In this document: one piece after another, positions 1 through 4,429 of the stretch
Numbering within the stretch: the first letter of the stretch is position 1
Layout of the letters: each line of letters starts with the position of its first letter
Assembly: GCA_937975655.1 (NCBI GenBank)
Contig: CALJTZ010000543.1
Span: 1-5,552, forward strand
Length of the DNA: 5,552 nucleotides
Reading direction: 5' to 3'
Source: an uncultured Synechococcus sp.
GTDB lineage: Bacteria; Cyanobacteriota; Cyanobacteriia; PCC-6307; Cyanobiaceae
Notes under the pieces: generated by a model
Seen by the model: only the letters and a program-made list of their open reading frames with translations
What the model was told of the DNA's origin: nothing
The model's database searches: none
Made by a program: the position numbers and the translations under genes

Positions 1-393
1 TGGCCGGACTCTGTTGGAGGGTGAGGGTCGGGTTGGCTCCCGGGCCTCCCCTCAACTTCAAAGTAAGCCTTCTGGCTCGTGTTGGAGGCTGGCTGATGTT
101 CCTGTTCCCGTACCTCCTGAAGTCCGCAGCGCCCACGTTTCGATGTGCTGCCCGCATGGATTGGGAGTCGGCTACATCAACACGGCAACCAGAAGCCGCC
201 TCCGGCCACACCTGCGAGCCGATCCTCTGATCGCCATGGGCTTCCGCTTCCGCCACTCCACCCGCCTGGGTCCCCGTAGCCAAGGGCGGGCTCAGCTCGA
301 TCTCAGTGGGCGGGCGGGTTGATGATTTCGCGACAGCAACCCTTCTGAGCCGAAAAGACATGACCTGGTCTTCCCAGCGATGAGAGTTGAAAC
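1..393. other. No recognisable gene; GC-rich left flank
   Basis: This stretch is GC-rich and has open frames on both strands that reach the left edge. One is a plus frame ending at 322, rich in Ser, Arg and Pro. Another is a minus frame with an ATG near 163 that runs off position 1. None shows a motif, a membrane segment or a residue pattern I recognise, and the plus frame looks like the chance ORFs that high GC produces. It could hold the tail of a gene lying outside the window, or decayed coding DNA. I see no tRNA, IS end or promoter that I can defend. Confidence 0.4.
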
Positions 394-428
394 AGACCTG
401 AACACGCCTCTTAGCCTGGTTCAGGTCT
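394..428 (+). terminator. 10-bp perfect stem-loop before the permease
   Basis: AGACCTGAAC (394-403) pairs perfectly with GTTCAGGTCT (419-428) around a 15-nt loop. Pyrimidine-rich TTCTGTT follows directly. It could terminate transcription entering from the left, attenuate the permease transcript, or be a dyad bound by a regulator. The T-tract is short and interrupted, so a strong intrinsic terminator is not certain. The right arm ends only 9 nt before the small ORF at 438 and 47 nt before the permease start. Confidence 0.45.
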
Positions 429-437
429 TTCTGTTCC

Positions 438-479
438 ATGGCTGACAACCTGGCTAAACAGCGGCCACCGGAACCATGA
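438..479 (+). other. Possible 13-codon leader ORF overlapping the permease start
   Basis: An ATG at 438 opens a frame encoding MADNLAKQRPPEP. Its TGA stop (477-479) overlaps the permease ATG (476-478) as ATGA, the classic geometry of translational coupling. The peptide has no run of a single amino acid, so it does not look like a classical amino-acid attenuator peptide. There is only a weak AGG element about 12 nt upstream. An ORF this short can arise by chance; the overlap and the adjacent stem-loop are the only reasons to list it. Confidence 0.15.
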
Positions 480-1828
480 ACGATGCAACCCAACCTGTGG
501 CTCCAGGGAGTTTGCGCCGCTGCCTGGGCCCGGTTGCGGTCACCGCCCAGGCCGTGGGCACGGTGGGGCTGACCCTGACGGCGGTCTTCAACATCCCCCA
601 GGCGATGCGGACGGCGGGCAGCGCCACCTGGATCAGTTACGCGCTGGCGCTAGTGGTAGTGCTGCTGGTGGGTGAAACCCTGGTGCTGTTCCGCCGGCTG
701 CCGGGGAATGCCAGCGGGATTGCGGGCTATGTGGCCACGGGTCTCGGTGGCCGCCTAGGTGCAACTGCCAGCTGGACGCTGCTGCTGGGCTATGGCGCCA
801 CATTGCTGGGCTGCCTGGTGTTCTTTGGCTTCTTCCTTGAGCAGTTGCTGCTGCATCTGGGCTGGCAGGCACCGCGGCTGCTGGCCTATCTGATCGGCGC
901 TTTGGGCTGTCTGGAGCTGGCCCGTCGCGATGTGCAGCTCTCCACCCGCACGATGCTGATCACCGAGTCGATCTCTGCACTGATCATCCTCACGCTCACC
1001 CTGGCGATCGTGCATCAGGGTTGGGGAACGACGGATCTGCAGGCGATCAACCCGCTCCGCGATACGGCCGCCCAGGTTCGCTCCGGGCTGATGGTGGCGG
1101 TGCTGAGCTTCACCGGCTTTGAGAGCGCCGCCAATCTGGGTGGAGAAGCACTCCAGCCTGAGCAGTCCGTCCCGCGCGGCATCCGCACCGCCGTTCTGCT
1201 CGCTGGTGTGCTGTTCATGGTGTGGGGGGCGTTCCTGCCCGAGGGCCTGGCCTGGCTGCCGGCGGAGGCGAGGCAGAGCCTTGATCCCCTCAGCGCCCTG
1301 GCGGAGCAGTTGGGGATCCCCGGCGCCGGATTGTGGATCAAGGTGGGCGCGGTGCTGTGTTTGTTTGGCACGTCCCTAGGAGCGCTCACGGCGCTGGCCC
1401 GGCTCGTTTACGGCCTGGCAGAGCAGCGGCTGCTGGCACGCCGGCTGGCACGGGTGCATCCGCACTACGGAACCCCGGCCCGGGCATTGCTGGCGGCGGG
1501 CTTGCCACTGCTGGTCGGCGGGGCGGTGGTGGTGCAGCGCGACCTGAGCATCAGCCAGATCTTCGGGTTGTTCGGCGGTTTTTCTGTGTTGTGCTTTCTG
1601 CTGGTGTACGGGCTGGTGGCCCTCGCCAGCCTGAGGGTGGCGCTGCCTGGCAATTCCCCATGGCGTCAGCGACTGGTGGGGGGCAGCTGCCTGGTGGCGG
1701 TGAGCGTGATGGCGCTGGCCTACCTCTCCGGCGTGGTGGGCCAGCAGAACGGCATGTTGCTCAGCTTCGTGGGCCTGCTCCTGCTGGGAGCGCTGCGGGC
1801 CTGGTGGGCGGTTCCTGCTGGCGCCTGA
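476..1828 (+). CDS. APC-superfamily amino-acid permease
   Basis: This is an integral inner-membrane transporter that probably moves amino acids or related amines by proton or sodium coupling or by exchange. The substrate cannot be read from sequence. It has 450 residues, the normal length for the amino acid-polyamine-organocation superfamily, and about twelve hydrophobic segments, roughly at 21-41, 50-72, 97-125, 133-148, 158-180, 202-222, 236-256, 285-313, 336-354, 360-386, 400-420 and 425-442. The family signature is clear in segment 6 and the following loop: SFTGFESAANLGGEALQP (211-228), then VPRGI. A second signature, ARLVYGLAEQRLLARR, is followed by a GTPARALL loop (332-339). The helix-1 unwound region that normally reads G-x-G-I-F is divergent here (GTVGLTLTAVFNIP). 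The ATG at 476 has no strong Shine-Dalgarno, and no better in-frame start lies upstream. GC is clearly higher than in the cupin and propeller genes. It stands alone, convergent with the cupin gene. Confidence 0.9.
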   Translation: MNDATQPVAPGSLRRCLGPVAVTAQAVGTVGLTLTAVFNIPQAMRTAGSATWISYALALVVVLLVGETLVLFRRLPGNASGIAGYVATGLGGRLGATASWTLLLGYGATLLGCLVFFGFFLEQLLLHLGWQAPRLLAYLIGALGCLELARRDVQLSTRTMLITESISALIILTLTLAIVHQGWGTTDLQAINPLRDTAAQVRSGLMVAVLSFTGFESAANLGGEALQPEQSVPRGIRTAVLLAGVLFMVWGAFLPEGLAWLPAEARQSLDPLSALAEQLGIPGAGLWIKVGAVLCLFGTSLGALTALARLVYGLAEQRLLARRLARVHPHYGTPARALLAAGLPLLVGGAVVVQRDLSISQIFGLFGGFSVLCFLLVYGLVALASLRVALPGNSPWRQRLVGGSCLVAVSVMALAYLSGVVGQQNGMLLSFVGLLLLGALRAWWAVPAGA

Positions 1829-1836
1829 TTCCATAG

Positions 1837-1900
1837 GCGGGATGCCTAAGTTTTGACATCGGCCAAAACTCCCGCTCGACACCTAGCCCTAGGTACGAGC
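1837..1900. terminator. Two adjacent dyads after the permease stop
   Basis: The first dyad is AGTTTTG (1849-1855) with CAAAACT (1864-1870), extended by GCGGG (1837-1841) with CCCGC (1871-1875) across a 7-nt left-side bulge. The second is GCTCG (1874-1878) and ACCTAG (1881-1886) with CTAGGT (1889-1894) and CGAGC (1896-1900), nearly a full palindrome. They lie just past the permease stop, where a terminator is expected. Read on the minus strand, the second dyad is followed by GGGAGTTTTGG, which suits termination of the convergent cupin transcript. Neither has a clean U-tract, so the role is inferred from position. Confidence 0.4.
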
Positions 1901-2000
1901 GCCGGCAGCTACGCCCGGGGCCAACGCTCAGGGCTTTGTTGTGCTTTTGGGGGAATGGTTAATCGTCGTCGCTGGAAGGGAGGCTCTTTAAAACATATTC

Positions 2001-2047
2001 CCAGCCCAGGAACATGAAACCATTATTCCGCAGGTGGGCTGGCTTTT
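2001..2047 (+). terminator. Stem-loop followed by CTTTT between convergent genes
   Basis: CCAGCCCA (2001-2008) pairs with TGGGCTGG (2035-2042). An inner GGAA (2009-2012) and TTCC (2026-2029) can extend the stem past a 5-nt bulge, and CTTTT follows (2043-2047). The shape fits a rho-independent terminator on the plus strand that protects the convergent cupin gene from read-through. It lies about 170 bp beyond the permease stop, so it would be a second barrier. Confidence 0.4.
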
Positions 2048-2086
2048 CCGGAGTCTCCCTAGCGTTGCCCTAACGAGCGAAGTGGA

Positions 2087-2644
2087 TCATGCAGGTGGAT
2101 TGTACCCAGGGTAGCCAGGCTCAATAATGGTAATCGCGGCTTCGCCAACAGGAGTGATGAAAACATCCATTAGTCGGACATCCCTCTTGGAGAGATTTGC
2201 TGCTGACATTGGAATATTGGACGGCATGTAATAGTATGAACCCACAGGATTAAAGCTATTCGGGAATCCTTCGACAAAGTCTGTGATGCGCCCCTTGCCG
2301 CCAACCACAAATGTAGTCCCTCCGCTCTCGTGAACATGAATTCCAACACGAGTGCCTGCCTTGCGTGTTCCAAGCATCACTGAGACATGCTGGCCGCCAA
2401 CAATCTTGTCCACAACCTCTACCGTATTCTGCAGAGGCAGTAGGCGCCCTGGCGGGGTGGAGCCATTAATGGTCGTCGTGCCGTAGCTCCAGTCCATACC
2501 AGTTGCATCCGGATGCTCGTCGTAGAACTCTGTCCTGATTGAATTCACCAAACCGGTGATGCGGTCGACGCTGACTTTCTTTTCCCTCGAAAGTCGCTCG
2601 ACGGTCCGCTGGTTAACCGAACTCAGACCTGAGATCTTTCCCAT
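2087..2644 (-). CDS. Single-domain cupin protein with altered metal-ligand positions
   Basis: This is a small cytosolic protein of 185 residues from the ATG at 2644, with no signal peptide and no membrane segment. Residues about 70-175 form a cupin (small beta-barrel) domain. Cupin motif 1 spans residues 97-116 and contains H103-V-H105, but the usual glutamate position holds G109 or T110; E106 follows the HxH directly. Cupin motif 2 begins at G135 and keeps P141 and N150, while the usual glycine is N143 and the usual histidine is M146. Only two of the four common metal ligands are therefore visible, and activity cannot be predicted. Residues 1-65 are a polar N-terminal extension. A TTG at 2665 would add seven residues, but it abuts a plausible -10 element, so I prefer the ATG. 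There is no clear Shine-Dalgarno. Base composition is visibly more AT-rich than in the permease. The gene appears monocistronic. Confidence 0.8.
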   Translation of the reverse strand: MGKISGLSSVNQRTVERLSREKKVSVDRITGLVNSIRTEFYDEHPDATGMDWSYGTTTINGSTPPGRLLPLQNTVEVVDKIVGGQHVSVMLGTRKAGTRVGIHVHESGGTTFVVGGKGRITDFVEGFPNSFNPVGSYYYMPSNIPMSAANLSKRDVRLMDVFITPVGEAAITIIEPGYPGYNPPA

Positions 2645-2665
2645 GAATAATAAGCAGACAATCAA

Positions 2666-2693
2666 ACACTAGCCACTGGCCTTCGTCCGTCAA
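2666..2693 (-). promoter_or_regulatory. Possible sigma70-type promoter of the cupin gene
   Basis: On the minus strand TTGACG (2693-2688) is followed, after 16 nt, by TAGTGT (2671-2666). The -35 box fits the consensus well; the -10 box matches only partly. Transcription from here would start near 2660 and leave a leader of about 15 nt before the ATG at 2644. That would exclude the TTG at 2665 as the start codon. Confidence 0.3.
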
Positions 2694-3233
2694 GCTTTTG
2701 GCTCGGGTGACGCGATATTCGCCCCAAAGGACGAATGCGGTCTGCATCATAAGCCTGGCAAGAAGATTCCTTATTAGTGTTTCCCTATCGGACTTCCACG
2801 ATCTGGCGATTGCAATTGTGTGGTCTTGACGACTTCCGGTGGGCTGCGGGTGCGGTAGTCAAGGTTGACTGAGCTGGAGAGCTCTTAGAAGGACCTTAGT
2901 CCCGGATTTGTTGGAACATCCCCGTGGCTCCGGCCCGCTGGCAAGGGGCACGTTGCCAAACCGGAACATGCGTCCAGCTTGGCTTTTTTGAGTAGACCTA
3001 ATCGTAAGCACTGAATCATATCCTCTGCCCTGGCACCGTATGTCGAGCGAAACAGACGTGGCGGCCTCACACCCACTTGTCAGTTAAACAACGTGGTGGG
3101 ACTACACAACCAGGGCGCTTTCTTTCAGTCAGAGTCTGCGAGGGGTGGAGCATTTTTTCTGTGGGCTTTGCCTTCTTCTTGATTCTGATCGGGTACGAGA
3201 TTCATGGATCAGTGGCTTGAACTATTCCTTTGT
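2694..3233. other. Long spacer without a supportable gene
   Basis: Short open frames exist (for example a 63-codon minus frame at 2885-3076 and a plus GTG frame from 3145), but none has a motif or convincing composition. Visible structure includes a 6-bp hairpin TGGCAA (2939-2944) with TTGCCA (2953-2958), and a run of six T at 2983-2988 about 25 nt downstream. TTCGTCC (2682-2688) and GGACGAA (2729-2735) are inverted copies across the left boundary. The spacer may contain an unannotated small RNA or decayed coding DNA; I cannot show either. Confidence 0.35.
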
Positions 3234-3299
3234 TCAGATCTTGCCCGAGAGGAGCACCACAGCCAGCAAAAGTCCGGCTAGAACCAATTCATTCAGCAT
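3234..3299 (-). CDS. Candidate 21-residue hydrophobic peptide
   Basis: A minus-strand ATG at 3299 encodes MLNELVLAGLLLAVVLLSGK followed by I and a TGA stop. Nearly the whole peptide is one Leu/Val/Ala-rich segment long enough to cross a membrane, with a polar start (N3, E4) and a single Lys near the end. Cyanobacteria make many single-helix subunits of photosystems, cytochrome b6f and NDH-1, but I do not recognise this as any of them. An in-frame ATG at 3356 would give 40 residues with a basic N-terminus. There is no good Shine-Dalgarno. It points away from the ferredoxin gene and lies just upstream of it. The hydrophobic run is striking, but chance is possible at this length. Confidence 0.2.
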   Translation of the reverse strand: MLNELVLAGLLLAVVLLSGKI

Positions 3300-3365
3300 C
3301 GTGTCCACGGACCTGCCTGGTTCCAGATGATGTCTTGATTGTCGGTGGTCAACCATCAAGCCCGC

Positions 3366-3401
3366 GCCCCCCATGTGGGGGCAAATCACCCCCAGAAGGG
3401 G
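3366..3401 (+). promoter_or_regulatory. Switch-like G/C-tract leader upstream of ferredoxin
   Basis: Four alternating tracts can pair in competing ways. Segment 1 GCCCCC (3366-3371) pairs with GGGGGC (3377-3382), loop CATGT. Segment 2 TGGGGG (3376-3381) can instead pair with segment 3 CCCCCA (3389-3394), loop of 7 nt. Segment 3 CCCC (3390-3393) can also pair with segment 4 GGGG (3398-3401), loop AGAA. This is the 1:2, 2:3, 3:4 geometry of attenuators and riboregulators. No U-tract follows, so control, if any, would act on translation or RNA stability. The arrangement is seen directly; its function is inferred. Confidence 0.35.
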
Positions 3402-3422
3402 ACTAGGCCTGGGTGCCGTCTT

Positions 3423-3428
3423 GGAGGG
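3423..3428 (+). promoter_or_regulatory. GGAGGG Shine-Dalgarno that bears on the ferredoxin start
   Basis: GGAGGG lies 3 nt before an in-frame ATG at 3432 and 27 nt before the ATG at 3456. It is the only strong ribosome-binding sequence near this gene. It therefore argues for an 8-residue N-terminal extension (MPEFASIA) on the ferredoxin, against the family's normal MATYKV start. The spacing of 3 nt is short but usable if the GGAG core counts. Confidence 0.45.
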
Positions 3429-3455
3429 AGCATGCCTGAATTCGCATCGATTGCC

Positions 3456-3755
3456 ATGGCGACTTACAAGGTCACGCTCTTAAATGCCAACCAAGGCCTC
3501 AATCGCACGATCGACTGCGCCGACGATCAAGCGATCTTTGATGCAGCTGCGGATCAATCTATCGATCTGCCAGTCTCCTGCCGGGCGGGATCATGTTCCT
3601 CCTGTGCTGGTAAGTTAATTAGTGGAACGGTCAACCAGGATGATCAGGCCTTCCTCGATGAGGACCAGATTGCAGCTGGTTTTGTGCTGACATGCGTGGC
3701 TATGCCGACCTCAGATTGCAGGGTCGAAACCCATGCCGAGGAGGCGCTCTATTGA
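3456..3755 (+). CDS. petF: Plant-type [2Fe-2S] ferredoxin (PetF-like)
   Basis: This is a soluble one-electron carrier that accepts electrons from photosystem I and passes them to ferredoxin-NADP reductase and other reductases. From the ATG at 3456 it is 99 residues, matching cyanobacterial PetF, and starts MATYKVTLLNANQG. The cluster ligands are C42, C47, C50 and C80, in exact CX4CX2CX29C spacing. The cluster loop reads CRAGSCSSC, where many PetF proteins have CRAGACSTC. The AFLDEDQ segment and the acidic EEALY C-terminus, both used for reductase docking, are kept. C21 and C88 are additional cysteines. The ATG at 3432 has the better ribosome-binding site and would give 107 residues; I prefer 3456 because MATYKV is the family start. 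A TTG frame as far back as 3339 is open but unlikely. Cyanobacteria often carry several ferredoxin paralogues, so this may not be the main photosynthetic copy. The gene stands alone. Confidence 0.93.
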   Translation: MATYKVTLLNANQGLNRTIDCADDQAIFDAAADQSIDLPVSCRAGSCSSCAGKLISGTVNQDDQAFLDEDQIAAGFVLTCVAMPTSDCRVETHAEEALY

Positions 3756-3781
3756 ATGCCTGAACGGGCGGTGATAGTAGC

Positions 3782-3864
3782 GAGCTACGCCAGCTAGGGG
3801 GGGGTATCCGCTGATCGGCCATCTCACGATCCGAGCTTTCCGCGCTCTGAGCTACATCAGCTAG
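3782..3864 (+). repeat. 16-bp imperfect direct repeat
   Basis: GAGCTACGCCAGCTAG (3782-3797) recurs as GAGCTACATCAGCTAG (3849-3864), with two adjacent mismatches and 67 bp between starts. The first copy runs into eight consecutive G (3797-3804). On the minus strand the motif contains GTAGCTC, which resembles a tRNA D-arm, but no tRNA can be folded here. It may be a small local duplication next to the decayed genes. Confidence 0.5.
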
Positions 3865-3907
3865 TCGGCCGCGGCGGGATCCACTGGGACGAACAGGCCC
3901 GTCAACC

Positions 3908-4090
3908 CTACTGCCGCTTCTGGACCCAGAGCTTGATCGCCTCGTCCCTGGTGATTTCTTAGCGGCACTTGAAAAGCAGAGATTGGCCTGGGATCAGCTC
4001 GCCGGTGGTGCATTCAGATCCTGGTGCCAAAACGCGTTGAACCAGAAAAAACAACACAGCCGGAACAATCTCAAGAGCAACGGTTAGCGG
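3908..4090 (-). pseudogene. Broken reading frame of unknown family
   Basis: In one minus frame, residues from about 4090 to 3962 read coherently, including LEIVPAVLFFLVQRVLAPGS and then GELIPGQSLLFKCR. A TAA (3959-3961) follows, after which the frame continues EITRDEAIKLWVQKRQ to a TAG (3908-3910). The composition, with a hydrophobic helix and then a charged amphipathic end, looks like real protein interrupted by a stop. No start codon and no recognised domain are visible. The opposite strand is also open over 3851-4084 with plausible text (for example GDFLAALEKQRLAWDQLAGG), so the strand is not certain. It may be a decayed gene interrupted or flanked by the neighbouring IS relic. Confidence 0.3.
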
Positions 4091-4314
4091 CTCGCATGCT
4101 CGCCAGCCATTAATGGCAGGTCCTTCAGTGCGCGGGTGAGCTGCTTGACCTCCTCAGCCTATGCCCCGCAGTGCTAGCGCCAGCGCTTGCAGGTAGACCA
4201 TGAGATCCCTATGACGCTGCAGATATGAGCAAAGGCTTTCCCCTCAGTTATCAGCTGCTCAGCGGTTTTGATCTTTCAGACATTCTGCTCAGGAGCGCGA
4301 AGGATTCGTTACAT
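4087..4314 (-). pseudogene. IS3-family transposase OrfA relic
   Basis: Read from an ATG at 4314, one minus frame holds the OrfA layout of IS3-family elements: a short basic start with PEQNV, then KIKTAEQ, then LITEGKAFAHICSVIGIS, then a KRWR tetrad (4188-4177). The family normally reads LREAE..LIAEGKS.A.VC..LGIS...Y.RWR..YGG, the helix-turn-helix that binds the element's ends. AEEVKQLTRALKDL then fits the start of the coiled coil that dimerises OrfA. Stops at 4309-4311 (TAA), 4276-4278 (TGA), 4174-4176 (TAG), 4159-4161 (TAG) and 4084-4086 (TAA) kill the frame, and the conserved YGG reads HCGA. No OrfB (the DDE catalytic subunit) is present downstream. This is an old, immobile fragment. The family call rests on remembered motif pattern, not a search. 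Confidence 0.6.
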
Positions 4315-4429
4315 CGTGGATTTACTGCCGGGGGCGGGGGCAACGCCATCCCATGTGAAACCTTGTTGCCAGCGCTGACAGGGGCAGCAACCCTTTACAC
4401 AATGAGGATAGAACCTGCCGGATCGTGTG
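4315..4429. other. Spacer between the IS relic and the propeller gene, with hairpin
   Basis: This interval should contain the outer end of the decayed IS3-type element and the upstream region of the gene at 4430. It has a G-rich tract, GCCGGGGGCGGGGGC (4327-4341), and a short stem GTTGC (4365-4369) with GCAAC (4387-4391) around a CAGCGCTG palindrome. A possible element end is the CA at 4398-4399, read from the minus strand as TGTAAAGGGTTGC, but no partner end is visible. No clear promoter for the downstream gene is seen; GAGG at 4404-4407 is too far from its ATG to be a good ribosome-binding site. Confidence 0.3.

Noticed and set aside
14..322. A 102-codon plus-strand ORF at the left edge.
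   Set aside because: Arg, Ser and Pro-rich text typical of non-coding frames in GC-rich DNA; no start context and no motif, though a C-terminal gene fragment cannot be excluded.
1015..1882. Several long minus-strand ORFs across the permease gene.
   Set aside because: They are antisense shadows of a well-supported membrane-protein gene, with His/Gln/Arg/Pro-rich nonsense composition.
2061..2085. CCCTAACGAGCGAAGTGG next to the cupin stop resembles one half of an integron attC site.
   Set aside because: There is no matching GTTRRRY partner at a suitable distance and no second site, so one half-site is chance.
2885..3076. A 63-codon minus-strand ORF.
   Set aside because: No ribosome-binding site, no recognisable motif and mixed composition; other frames over the same DNA look equally plausible.
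3145..3330. A GTG-started 61-codon plus-strand ORF.
   Set aside because: Ser/Thr-rich text without domain signal, antisense to the hydrophobic 21-codon ORF; likely spurious.
3849..3912. Minus-strand GTAGCTCAGAGCGC resembling a tRNA 5' half.
   Set aside because: No D-arm with proper loop, no anticodon stem and no GGTTCRA T-arm follow; the likeness is limited to the repeated GTAGCTC motif.
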